Positions 31,687-39,663 of a stretch of DNA of 64,000 nt are shown piece after piece. Positions within the stretch are counted from its first letter, which is position 1. Every line of letters begins with the position of its first letter. Below the pieces are notes generated by a model. That model was given only the letters and a program-made list of their open reading frames with translations. It was not told the origin of the DNA and did not search any database. Position numbers and translations under genes: made by a program. Origin of the DNA: Nocardioides sp. NBC_00368. GTDB taxonomy: Bacteria; Actinomycetota; Actinomycetes; Propionibacteriales; Nocardioidaceae. The stretch covers positions 1,676,501 to 1,740,500 of the forward strand of contig NZ_CP107970.1 of NCBI RefSeq assembly GCF_036090055.1, read 5' to 3'.

Positions 31687-32898
31687 TCAGCCGGGCAGAT
31701 GACGGGGCATGGCACTGGCCAGGGCGTGCCAGTCGGTCGGTACGACCGCGACCGGGACGGCCGCACGGTGCAACAGGCGCCGGCTCACCGAGCCCAACGG
31801 CATCCGCCAGTGCCGGCCGTGACCCGGCCGGCCGACCACGAGCAAGGACGCCTTCTCGGCAAGACCGAGGATCACGTCCGCGGGCGGGCCGTGAGGCGAG
31901 CGCTGGCTGACCGCGACGTCCGGATAGAGCGCGCGCAGCGGGCTCACCGCGGCGTCCAAGCCGTCGGCGATCCGCTCCATCCACTCCTCCTCGCTGTTGA
32001 GCAGCATCGGCGTACCGGACGTTGCCGGCGTGTCCCACGCCGAGACGGCGAGGAGCGGGAGACCGCGCCAGTGCGCGTACGCCAGTGCGAACTCGACCGC
32101 CTCCAGGTGCGGCTCGAGCGCGTCGATCGCCACCATCACCGGTCCCGCGGAATCGGGGTGTGGCGACCAGCCGGACGGCACGACCACGATCGGCACCTCA
32201 GCGTTCTGGGCGATGGTCATCGCCGTCGCGCCGACGTAGGAGCCGTCGGTGCCGTCCGCGTCCGCGCGCCCGAGGACGACCAGCTCCCGGTCTCGCGAGC
32301 GGGCCAGCAGGGCGCTCTCGGAACCGACCAGGACCGAGGAGGTCAGGTTCGCGCTCGGGTGCTCCTGATGCACCTCGTCGAGCAGCTCGGTCATCTCGTC
32401 CTTGGCCTCCGAGACCGAACCACGCAACGTACGCTCCCACGACGGCCCGGCGTCGTCGACGACATGACACAGCTCGATCCCGAGTCCGCCCGGCTCCGTG
32501 TGCGCCACCGCCCAGTCGATCGCCGGCGTGCGCCGCAGCGGCCGGTCGGCGCCGACGAGCATCCTCGGCGCGGACCGCGGCGGGCGTGCGCGATGTGCGA
32601 ATCCCTCGCGACCCGACGGCTCCGGCTCGTCGACCTCGTGACGTGCGTCGATGAGCAGCCCGGCGGCGAGCCGCTCCAGAGCGCGGCTCGCCGCGAGTCG
32701 CTCACCGACCGCGAGATCCTGACCGGGGCACAGGCCGGCGGCGCCGGTGCCGACCAGTGCCGGCCGGCCTTCGGCGTAGAGCTTGGCCACGGCGTGCACC
32801 GTGCTCTCGTCATGGTCGAGGAACACGTCCACCGCCCACACGGTGGCGGCGCGCCGCTCCAGCTCGGACACTGCCTGTGATGATCCGTCGGATCGCAC
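31687..32898 (-). CDS. DUF1876 (Rv1738-like) domain fused to tandem universal stress protein (USP 7 of 9)
   Basis: A 403-residue protein. Residues about 15-85 (VWAVDVFLDHDESTVHAVAK, RPALVGTGAAGLCPGQD, GERLAASRALERLAAGLL) match the DUF1876 pattern of Rv1738 and Rv2632c, small DosR-regulon proteins whose fold resembles ribosome-hibernation factors. Two USP domains follow; the second keeps an ATP loop GRPGHGRHWRMPLGS. GTG 32898 is chosen because GGGAG lies 9 nt upstream inside the end of hsp20; GTG 32871 has none. It follows hsp20 by 4 bp. I know of no characterised protein with this fusion. Confidence 0.85.
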   Translation of the reverse strand: MRSDGSSQAVSELERRAATVWAVDVFLDHDESTVHAVAKLYAEGRPALVGTGAAGLCPGQDLAVGERLAASRALERLAAGLLIDARHEVDEPEPSGREGFAHRARPPRSAPRMLVGADRPLRRTPAIDWAVAHTEPGGLGIELCHVVDDAGPSWERTLRGSVSEAKDEMTELLDEVHQEHPSANLTSSVLVGSESALLARSRDRELVVLGRADADGTDGSYVGATAMTIAQNAEVPIVVVPSGWSPHPDSAGPVMVAIDALEPHLEAVEFALAYAHWRGLPLLAVSAWDTPATSGTPMLLNSEEEWMERIADGLDAAVSPLRALYPDVAVSQRSPHGPPADVILGLAEKASLLVVGRPGHGRHWRMPLGSVSRRLLHRAAVPVAVVPTDWHALASAMPRHLPG

Positions 32899-32902
32899 CG
32901 AA

Positions 32903-33325
32903 TCAGCTCCCGTTGTGCTCGATGGCGACGCGTGTGGTCTTCGGCTCCTCGACCGCGTACGGCACCCGGACCTCCAGCACACCGTTGGTGTAGGTGGCAC
33001 GGACCTCCTCGGCCTTGGCACCGCTGGGCAGCGGAAGCGTGCGCTCGAAGGACCCGTAGTGCAGCTCGCGCCGGTTGCGGTCGTGCTCCTCCTCGCGGCG
33101 CTCACCCCGGATCGTCATGAGGTCGCCGGCCACGTCGATCTGGATGTCCTTGTCCGGGTCGACCCCGGGCATCTCCGCGCGGACGACGTAGCTGCCGTCC
33201 TCGACGAAGTCCTCCACCCTGATGTAGGGCGCCGTCCCGAACGAACGCATCGCCGTCGACTCGGTCTCCAACCAGCCCAGCAGGTCCGCGATCGGGTTGG
33301 TCGGGCGCTTGATGATGGTGCTCAT
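32903..33325 (-). CDS. Hsp20/alpha-crystallin small heat-shock protein
   Basis: A 140-residue chaperone. Its alpha-crystallin domain (residues about 35-135) includes YVVRAEMPGVDPDKDIQIDV and the closing GVLEVRVP motif, followed by a short C-terminal tail. M. tuberculosis HspX, the best-known DosR target, is of this family. ATG 33325 has AGGGAGGA upstream. It is co-transcribed with the DUF1876-USP fusion. The nearby Dos-type box at 33404-33417 lies 78 bp upstream, but its -10 element points to pfkB, so how hsp20 is started is not clear from sequence. Confidence 0.92.
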   Translation of the reverse strand: MSTIIKRPTNPIADLLGWLETESTAMRSFGTAPYIRVEDFVEDGSYVVRAEMPGVDPDKDIQIDVAGDLMTIRGERREEEHDRNRRELHYGSFERTLPLPSGAKAEEVRATYTNGVLEVRVPYAVEEPKTTRVAIEHNGS

Positions 33326-33403
33326 CTGTCCTCCCTGAGTTTCGTCGGGTGCCGTCGGCACCCCTCCGATCACAGTCTTGTTGTCGCTCGGCGGCGGGTT
33401 CAC

Positions 33404-33466
33404 GAGACCTTGGTCACCCGGTCCGGGACCTCTGCCACCTGCCGTGCCCGGCCGGCGATGGTTGCC
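33404..33466 (+). promoter_or_regulatory. tandem Dos-type boxes between hsp20 and pfkB
   Basis: Box 1 is GAGAC-CTTG-GTCAC (33404-33417) and box 2 is GGGAC-CTCT-GCCAC (33425-33438), centres 21 bp apart. GTTGCC in GGTTGCCTGAAG (33461-33466) is centred 53 bp from box 1 and points toward pfkB. The pair may also activate hsp20 in the opposite direction. Confidence 0.7.
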
Positions 33467-33503
33467 TGAAGACGAACCCGCACGACAGCAGGAAGGGCCG
33501 CTG

Positions 33504-34478
33504 ATGCTCACCTCACCCGACGTCGTGACCATCACCCTGAACCCGGCGCTGGACGACTCCTTCTCCGTACCTCGGCTCGTGCCGGGTAGCAAGATGCGGT
33601 GCAGCGCCCCTCGGATCGACCCCGGCGGCGGTGGGATCAACGTGGCGCGCGTGCTGCACGTGCTCGGCGTTCCGACGCTGGCGATCTTCCCCGTGGCAGG
33701 TCACATCGGGCGGGCCCTCACCGAACTGCTCGAGATCGAGCAGCTGCCGTTCGAGGCGATCGACGTCCCCGGGGAGACCCGGCTGAGCCACCATGTGACC
33801 GAGCGGGACACCGGACTGGAGTACCGCTTCGTGCTGCCCGGGACGCCACTGTCCGGCGACGACCTGGACCGGTGTCTCGAGGCGGTGAGGCGTGCGGGGC
33901 GCCACGCGGCGTACGTCGTGCTCAGCGGCAGCCTGCCGCCGGGTGTCTCCGCCGACATCGTCCCTCGGGTGCAGTGCCTGAGCGACGCCGTCGGCGCCCG
34001 GCTCGTCGTGGACGCCTCCGGTGTCGCCCTCGCGCAGGCGCACGGCGCCTATCTGATCAAGCCGAGCGTGCGCGAGCTGGAGGAGCACCTGGGGCGGGAG
34101 CTCGCGACGACCGCGGAACAGCTGGAGGGGGCTCGGCAGCTCCTGGAGACCACGCGCGCAGGCGTCGTCGTACTCTCCCGCGGCCACCTGGGCATCGCCC
34201 TCATCACCCCGACGCGTACGCAGCTGCTCCCCGCCTTCTCCAACGACCTGGTCAGCGGCGTGGGCGCCGGTGATGCCCTCGTCGCCGGGATCATCGCCGG
34301 GCTGACCCAGGGCTGGGACCTCCCCCGGGCGGCGCGGCTGGGCCTGGCCTGCAGCGCGGCGATGATCGCGACCGCGGGCACCTCGGTGTTCACCCGCGAG
34401 GGTCTCGCCGAGCTCACCTCGGACCTTCCCGTGGAGCACTCCGGAGGCGGACCGCTCTCGGCGGCGGGGCTCGGGTGA
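33504..34478 (+). CDS. pfkB: PfkB-type 6-phosphofructokinase
   Basis: A 324-residue ribokinase-family sugar kinase. The N-terminal TLNPALDDSF, PGGGGINVARVLHVLG signature and C-terminal GVGAGDALVAG with catalytic Asp place it with PfkB and the 1-phosphofructokinase/tagatose-6-phosphate kinase group. Rv2029c of the M. tuberculosis DosR regulon is the matching gene, which supports phosphofructokinase over related activities. ATG 33504 follows AGGAAGGG. It would feed glycolysis under low oxygen. Confidence 0.87.
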   Translation: MLTSPDVVTITLNPALDDSFSVPRLVPGSKMRCSAPRIDPGGGGINVARVLHVLGVPTLAIFPVAGHIGRALTELLEIEQLPFEAIDVPGETRLSHHVTERDTGLEYRFVLPGTPLSGDDLDRCLEAVRRAGRHAAYVVLSGSLPPGVSADIVPRVQCLSDAVGARLVVDASGVALAQAHGAYLIKPSVRELEEHLGRELATTAEQLEGARQLLETTRAGVVVLSRGHLGIALITPTRTQLLPAFSNDLVSGVGAGDALVAGIIAGLTQGWDLPRAARLGLACSAAMIATAGTSVFTREGLAELTSDLPVEHSGGGPLSAAGLG

Positions 34479-34528
34479 CCCGGCCGAACCGAACCGTTGC
34501 CTGGTGATGGCTTCCTACCCCGCCCGCT

Positions 34529-34542
34529 GGGACCTTCGACAC
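34529..34542 (+). promoter_or_regulatory. weak Dos-type box upstream of DUF2157 gene
   Basis: GGGAC-CTTC-GACAC has an intact left half and a poor right half, 55 bp before the start at 34597. No second box or -10 element lies at the usual distance. It may be a weak site, or the gene may be read through from pfkB. Confidence 0.35.
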
Positions 34543-34596
34543 TGAGCGGCGCGGCGCACGCGGCGAAGACTGAAGAAGAAGAGAAAGGGGCACACC

Positions 34597-35715
34597 ATGT
34601 TTGCTCACGTAGCCCACCGAACGCCCGCCTCCCGCCCCGCGAAGCCGAATCCCGACGAGCCCGTTCCGCTCGAGTCGCTCGTCGAGGGCTGGGTGGCTGA
34701 TCGGCTGATCACCCGCCAGCAGGCCGCCATGATCATGGCTCGCGACGTGATCGTCCAGCGGGCTGCCGCTGCGCACGAGAGCCCCCACCAGCGTTCCTCG
34801 CTCGTCACCGAGGCGCTCGGCTACCTCGGCGGCGTCATCATCCTGGTCGCCTCGATCCTGATCGCGTCGTTGTACTGGGACCAGATCGGCACCACCGCCC
34901 GGCTGGTCATCGTCGGCGGCGTCGCCGTCGTGCTGCTCGCCGCCGGGTTCGCCGTCCCCGCGCGTATCGGCGAGGTCGGTGAACGGCTGCGCTCGATCCT
35001 GTGGCTGGTATCGACCGGCGCGCTCGCCGGGTTCCTGGGCCTGCTCGGCGGGGACGCGCTGGACCTCGCGGGCAAGCACGTCTTCCTGCTGGTCAGCGCC
35101 GGCATCGCCGCGTACGCCGCCGGCCTGTGGTTCCTCGGCCGTACGCTCCTCCAGCAGCTCGTCACCATGGTCGGCTTCGTCCTGACCGCCGCGGCTCTCA
35201 CCAACGAGCTCGACGTCGGCGACGCGCTGCCCGGGTTCGCCGCCTGGGGCACCGCCCTGATCTGGTCGCTGCTCGGCTGGGGCGGGGTCCTCGAGCCGAG
35301 GCGCTTCGTCATGGTGTTCGGGGCCGCCGGGATGTTCGCCGGAGCCCTCACCACGATCCCCACCACCGGCGGCATCGTCCTGGCTCTCGCGACGTCGGTC
35401 GCCGTCGTCGCGACCTCGGTTCTCTTCCGTGACCTCCTGCTCCTCGCCGTCGGCGCGCTCGGCACCCTGCTCGTGCTTCCGTCGTCCGTCATCGAGCTGT
35501 TCCCCGGTGATCTGGCGGCGCCGATCGTCATGCTCGTGGTGGGCGCGCTTCTCGTCGGCGCCGGCCTGTTCATCGCGCGACGACGCCACACGGCCCCCGA
35601 GGCGGCAACGCCCGGCCACGACTTCTCCGCCGGCAGCCCCGCGGCCGCGATCACGGCATCGGGAGTCGCCGGAACGATCGTGGCGATCGTGATCGTGACA
35701 CTGGCGGTGATCTGA
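34597..35715 (+). CDS. DUF2157 multi-span membrane protein
   Basis: A 372-residue protein. A cytoplasmic N-terminal segment with LVEGWVADRLITRQQAAMI (the DUF2157 leader) is followed by about ten hydrophobic spans. A short linker and a final span (GVAGTIVAIVIVTLAVI) end it. Function is unknown. ATG 34597 follows GAAAGGGG. Its last codons overlap the start of the ABC ATPase gene, so the two products are probably made together. A membrane protein of this kind could be the partner the ATPase otherwise lacks, though it does not look like a sugar permease. Confidence 0.75.
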   Translation: MFAHVAHRTPASRPAKPNPDEPVPLESLVEGWVADRLITRQQAAMIMARDVIVQRAAAAHESPHQRSSLVTEALGYLGGVIILVASILIASLYWDQIGTTARLVIVGGVAVVLLAAGFAVPARIGEVGERLRSILWLVSTGALAGFLGLLGGDALDLAGKHVFLLVSAGIAAYAAGLWFLGRTLLQQLVTMVGFVLTAAALTNELDVGDALPGFAAWGTALIWSLLGWGGVLEPRRFVMVFGAAGMFAGALTTIPTTGGIVLALATSVAVVATSVLFRDLLLLAVGALGTLLVLPSSVIELFPGDLAAPIVMLVVGALLVGAGLFIARRRHTAPEAATPGHDFSAGSPAAAITASGVAGTIVAIVIVTLAVI

Positions 35716-36470
35716 TGGCCGAGCCGCTGCTCCGCCTGGAGCACCTGTCCAAGAACTTCGGGGCCGTCCACGCGCTCACCGACGTGACCCTCGACATCCC
35801 CGCCGGTCAGGTGACCGCGCTCGCCGGTGACAACGGCGCCGGCAAGTCCGTGCTGATCAAGTGCGTCGCCGGAATCCACCGTCCCAGCAGCGGGCGCATC
35901 CTGTGGGAAGGCAGGCAGGTCGAGCTGCGAACCCCACGTGAGGCTGCCGATCTCGGCATCGCCACCGTCTACCAGGACCTCGCTCTCTGCGACAACCTCG
36001 ACGTCGTGCAGAACATGTTCCTCGGGCGTGAGCGGCTCCACCACGGGCTGCTCGACGACGACGACATGGAAGGCGCGGCCAGGGAGACCCTGCGTGGACT
36101 CGGCGTGACCACGATCCGCTCGGTGCGGCAACCCGTCGGCTCGCTCTCCGGCGGTCAGCGCCAGTCGGTGGCCATCGCCAAGTCAGTGCTCTGGCACGCC
36201 AAGCTCGTGATCATGGACGAGCCGACCGCGGCCCTGGGCACCGCTCAGACCGAGGTCGTGCTCGACCTGATCCAGCAGCTCGCCGTCCGAGGGATCGGGG
36301 TGATCGTGATCTCCCACAACATGAACGATGTCTTCCGCGTCGCCGACCGGATCGCGGTGTTCTACCTCGGTCGCCTCGTCGCCGTGCGCCCGGCCGCCGA
36401 GCTCGACATCCGCAGCGTGGTCCAGCTCATGACCACCGGCAAGGTCGTCGACTCCTCACCGGTCGCCTGA
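35715..36470 (+). CDS. sugar-type ABC transporter ATPase without local permease
   Basis: A 251-residue single ABC domain of the CUT2 (ribose/xylose) class, with Walker A GDNGAGKS, the signature LSGGQRQSVAIAKS, Walker B LVIMDEPTAAL and switch VISHNMNDV. CUT2 ATPases usually work with a permease and binding protein, but none is present nearby. The start ATG overlaps the DUF2157 stop. The 3' end overlaps the convergent FDH-like gene by 15 bp. Confidence 0.88.
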   Translation: MAEPLLRLEHLSKNFGAVHALTDVTLDIPAGQVTALAGDNGAGKSVLIKCVAGIHRPSSGRILWEGRQVELRTPREAADLGIATVYQDLALCDNLDVVQNMFLGRERLHHGLLDDDDMEGAARETLRGLGVTTIRSVRQPVGSLSGGQRQSVAIAKSVLWHAKLVIMDEPTAALGTAQTEVVLDLIQQLAVRGIGVIVISHNMNDVFRVADRIAVFYLGRLVAVRPAAELDIRSVVQLMTTGKVVDSSPVA

Positions 36471-37130
36471 CCCGTTCGGCAGCGGTGACCTCGGCCGGTC
36501 GGCCTGCTCCAGTCGAACCGCCGTCACCTTGTACTCGGGGCAGTCGGTGACCTCGTCGGTGTTCTCGGAGGTCAGCACGTTTGCGGGCACGTCGGGAAAG
36601 TGGAAGCTCATGAAGACCTCACCGGGCGAGACGTCCTCCGTGCGCCGGACCCGGGCGAGCACCGATCCGCGCCGGCTGGTCACCCGGACACCGGAGCCCT
36701 CGTCCAGACCGAGACGTGCGGCGTCATCGGGATGGATGTCGAGGTGCTCGGCCGGAGCGATCTCGACGTTCGGGGTGCGCCGGGTCATCGTGCCGGCGTT
36801 GTAGTGGGCGAGCCGGCGTCCGGTGATGAGGGTGTAGGGGTAGCCGCTGTCCGGCTCCTCGCCGGGAGGCAGCCACTCGCGTGCGTAGAGCTCGGCTCGT
36901 CCCGACGGGGGTGCCTCGACCTCGTCGACGTGCCGTCCGGCGGAAGCGACGAAGCAGCCGGTGCCGGTGCACAGCCGCACATGACGGTCGCCCCGAGGCG
37001 CCCGGCTGTCGGCGAAGTACGTCGCCGCACCGTAGGCAGCGGCCTCGGGAAGCGGACCGCCGCGCAGCAGCAGCTCCTCGACCGGCCTGGGCGATCTCTC
37101 CGGACCCACGGGCCCCCGTCCGTTCCTCAT
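36456..37130 (-). CDS. chimeric NuoE-like/formate-dehydrogenase C-terminal remnant protein
   Basis: A 224-residue protein that looks like two ends of a formate dehydrogenase locus joined together. Residues about 15-70 (LPEAAAYGAATYFAD, HVRLCTGTGCF) resemble the thioredoxin-like NuoE/FDH-gamma subunit. Residues about 80-215 (YPYTLITGRRLAHYN, TPNVEIAPAEHLDIHP, GEVFMSFHFPDVPANVLTS) are the molybdopterin-dinucleotide-binding C-terminus of FdhF. The catalytic and iron-sulfur domains that should lie between are missing. Yet the frame is open and the ATG overlaps the kinase stop as ATGA, so it is still translated as part of an operon. It is either a decaying deletion product or a small protein with a new role. 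Confidence 0.75.
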   Translation of the reverse strand: MRNGRGPVGPERSPRPVEELLLRGGPLPEAAAYGAATYFADSRAPRGDRHVRLCTGTGCFVASAGRHVDEVEAPPSGRAELYAREWLPPGEEPDSGYPYTLITGRRLAHYNAGTMTRRTPNVEIAPAEHLDIHPDDAARLGLDEGSGVRVTSRRGSVLARVRRTEDVSPGEVFMSFHFPDVPANVLTSENTDEVTDCPEYKVTAVRLEQADRPRSPLPNGSGDR

Positions 37131-38644
37131 CGCAGCACCTTCCTCACATCGCTTCGCTGACCGAGCACGGCGGCGATCGCGATCTCCACCGACTCGGTGA
37201 CGGCGCCACCGGTGTCGATCGTGACGGCTCCCGGCCAGGGCCGTTCGGCTCGTCTCAGGTTGGCCGCGACCATCTCGTCGGCATCCGAGATGTCGGTGCG
37301 ACCAGCGATCCGGGCGGCCGCGACCTCGGGAGCGACATCACAGCGCAGGACCGTGAACGTGCTGTACGTCGCACGCGCGACGTTCTCGACGAGGGTCCGA
37401 TGCTCCGGGTCCGTCCAGGAGGCGTCGAGCACCACCGACTCTCCGTGGGCGAGCAGCGTGGCCGCGCGCTCGAGCAGCTCGGTGTAGGTCCGTGCGGTCC
37501 ATGCCGGGCTGTAGATGCCCTGCTGCCACTCGGCCGCCGCGTGGTGCTCGGGATCGATGCCGGCCAGCTCCTTGCGCAGCCGGTCGCTGCTCAGCACGAC
37601 CATGCCGAGCCGATCGGCGACACCTCGTGCCAGCGTCGACTTCCCGGTTCCCGGGGAGCCACCGACGGCGATGAGCCTGATCTCTCCGCGGCGCAGGTGG
37701 TCGTGGGCGAGCTCCGTGAGGCGTACGGCCTCCGCGGTCGCCTCGCCCGCCTCGTGGCGGGTGTGCGCCTGCCCGGCACGCAGGGCGGTCACCTTGGCTC
37801 GCATGAACGCGCGGTAGGCGATGTAGTGGTCCGCGAGGGACTCGGGGTAGGTGTCCGCCCCGAACTCGCGGTAGGCGGTCATCAGCTCCGCCGCGAGACC
37901 GGCGCCGCCGAGCCGCTCGAGATCCATCGCCAGGCAGGCGACGTCATCGAGGCCGTCGAGACGGCGCAGGCGGTCGTCGAACTCGAGGCAGTCGAGGATC
38001 CGCGGACCGTCGGGCAGACAGAAGATGTCGTCGGCGAGGAGATCGCCGTGGCCGTCGACGACTCGCCCGGTGCCGACCCGCTCGGCGAGCAGCGGCTCGC
38101 GGCCGTCGATGTAGCGGCTGCTGAGCAGGTCGACCTCGTCGACGAGAGCCTCGTCGAGAAGCCCGCCTCGGAACCGGGCGACCTCGTCCAGATTGTGCCG
38201 CCAGCGCGACCGGAGCGCCGGCGCGCCACCCTCGGCAGCGATCTCGGGCCCTCGCTCGGCGCGGGCGTGGAAGGCGGCGACGGTCCGCGCGATCCTGCGC
38301 ACCTCCCCCACGACTGGCTCCCCCCGGCGAACCAGCGTGGCGAGACGCCGCTCGTCGGGCATGCGCCGCATCACGATCGCGGGCTCGGAGGAACCGTCGG
38401 CCAGCGGCAGCTCGGTCAGACCCACGTACACGTCGGCTGCGAGCCGGCGGTTGAGCTCCAGCTCCCGACGACAGACCTGGCGCCTGGCCTCCGGCTCACG
38501 AAAGTCCAGGAACGCCAGGTCGACGGGCTTCTTCAGCTTGTACGCGGTCTGCCCGACGAACACGACGAGTCCCGAGTGGGTCTCCCGCAGCCCTCCGTAC
38601 GCCTCGCCGTCGATCCCCACCGGCATCGGTCCGGTCTCGGTCAT
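37127..38644 (-). CDS. bifunctional phosphotransferase-like/P-loop kinase protein, Rv2004c-like
   Basis: A 505-residue two-domain protein. The N-terminal about 320 residues are an aminoglycoside-phosphotransferase-like kinase fold with VDGHGDLLADDIF. The C-terminal about 180 residues form a P-loop NTPase (GSPGTGKST, then VVLDASWTDPEHR) like gluconate or chloramphenicol kinases. The same architecture is seen in Rv2004c, a DosR-regulon gene of unknown substrate. It is coupled by ATGA overlaps to the alcohol dehydrogenase before it and the FDH-like gene after it. Confidence 0.88.
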   Translation of the reverse strand: MTETGPMPVGIDGEAYGGLRETHSGLVVFVGQTAYKLKKPVDLAFLDFREPEARRQVCRRELELNRRLAADVYVGLTELPLADGSSEPAIVMRRMPDERRLATLVRRGEPVVGEVRRIARTVAAFHARAERGPEIAAEGGAPALRSRWRHNLDEVARFRGGLLDEALVDEVDLLSSRYIDGREPLLAERVGTGRVVDGHGDLLADDIFCLPDGPRILDCLEFDDRLRRLDGLDDVACLAMDLERLGGAGLAAELMTAYREFGADTYPESLADHYIAYRAFMRAKVTALRAGQAHTRHEAGEATAEAVRLTELAHDHLRRGEIRLIAVGGSPGTGKSTLARGVADRLGMVVLSSDRLRKELAGIDPEHHAAAEWQQGIYSPAWTARTYTELLERAATLLAHGESVVLDASWTDPEHRTLVENVARATYSTFTVLRCDVAPEVAAARIAGRTDISDADEMVAANLRRAERPWPGAVTIDTGGAVTESVEIAIAAVLGQRSDVRKVLR

Positions 38645-39663
38645 GACGGCACCGAGGTTCTGGTCAGGCCGTTCATCTCGAGGACCGCGACGCCTCGTAC
38701 CCGGTCCTCGGCGAGGTCTGCGATCGCCCGGTCGGCGTAGCCGATGGGATAGCGAGTGACCTCGGCGTGGAGGCCCAGCCGGCTGGCCAGCATGAAGAGC
38801 TCTGCGCCGTCGGCCCGGGTGTTCGAGGTGACGCTGGTGAGCGTGCGTTCGCGAAACAGATCGTGCTGGTAGTCGAGCTGCGGGATGTCGGAGAGATGGA
38901 TACCGGCGACCGCACAGGTGCCACCGGCTTCGAGCCCGGCGAGCGCCTCGCGTACGACCTCCCCGGCGGGCGCGAACACGATCGCCGAGTCGAGCGGCGG
39001 GAGGACATCTCCGGGCTCGACCGCGGTGACCGCGCCGAGCTCGAGCGCCAGCCGGCGCGCCTGCTCACCGCGGGTGACGACATGCACCTCGGCGCCTTGA
39101 TGGATCGCGATCTGCGCGGTCAGATGAGCGCTTGCCCCGAACCCGTAGAGGCCCAGCCGGCCTCCCTGTGGGAGCGCCGAACGGCGCAGCGCCCGATAGC
39201 CGATGATCCCTGCGCACAGCAGCGGCGCTGCCTGGACCGGGGTCAGCGACTCCGGGATCAGGTAGGTGTAGTCGATCGGTGCGACGGCGTACTCGGCATA
39301 GCCACCGTCGGCGTCCCACCCGGTGTAGCGGGACTGCTCGCAGAGGTTCTCGGCGCCGCGCCGGCACCATCGACACCGACCGCAGGTGGAGCGCAACCAC
39401 GGCACCCCGATCCGGGCGCCGACCTCCGGCGCACCCACCTCGTGATCGCCGCGAGCCAGCACCCGCCCCACGATCTCGTGTCCCGGCACCACCGGACTGC
39501 GGTGGCGGGGAAGATCGCCGTCGACGACGTGCAGGTCCGTCCGGCACACGCCGCACGCCTCCACCGCGATCAGGACCTCCCCGGGAGCGGGCTCGGGGAC
39601 CTGGATCTGACCTGCCGACAGACTTCCCCCGCCGACCGTCCTCCACCCGAGCATCTTCGCCAT
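38641..39663 (-). CDS. zinc-dependent alcohol dehydrogenase
   Basis: A 340-residue zinc MDR alcohol dehydrogenase. Zinc ligands are in GVCRTDLH, GHEIVG and the structural cluster CGRCRWCRRGAENLC; the nucleotide loop is LYGFGASAH, slightly altered from GxGxxG. It resembles AdhA-type enzymes of actinobacteria. It is distinct from the 25600 enzyme. The start overlaps the acyltransferase stop as TGATG. In this operon it may reduce acetaldehyde and so regenerate NAD; this is an inference. Confidence 0.9.
   Translation of the reverse strand: MAKMLGWRTVGGGSLSAGQIQVPEPAPGEVLIAVEACGVCRTDLHVVDGDLPRHRSPVVPGHEIVGRVLARGDHEVGAPEVGARIGVPWLRSTCGRCRWCRRGAENLCEQSRYTGWDADGGYAEYAVAPIDYTYLIPESLTPVQAAPLLCAGIIGYRALRRSALPQGGRLGLYGFGASAHLTAQIAIHQGAEVHVVTRGEQARRLALELGAVTAVEPGDVLPPLDSAIVFAPAGEVVREALAGLEAGGTCAVAGIHLSDIPQLDYQHDLFRERTLTSVTSNTRADGAELFMLASRLGLHAEVTRYPIGYADRAIADLAEDRVRGVAVLEMNGLTRTSVPS

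Noticed and set aside
34420..34433. CGGACCTTCCCGTG inside the end of pfkB as a Dos-type box
   Set aside because: The right half does not match and the distance to any -10-like element or start codon does not fit the pattern.
34494..34510. CGTTGCCTGGTG as another -10 of the GGTTSSCTG type for the DUF2157 gene
   Set aside because: No Dos-type box lies 53-55 bp upstream of it; the only nearby half-site is downstream. It may be chance.
36456..37130. Complete formate dehydrogenase subunit
   Set aside because: At 224 residues it lacks the iron-sulfur and catalytic Cys/Sec domains of FdhF and most of a NuoE subunit, so it cannot be an active FDH.
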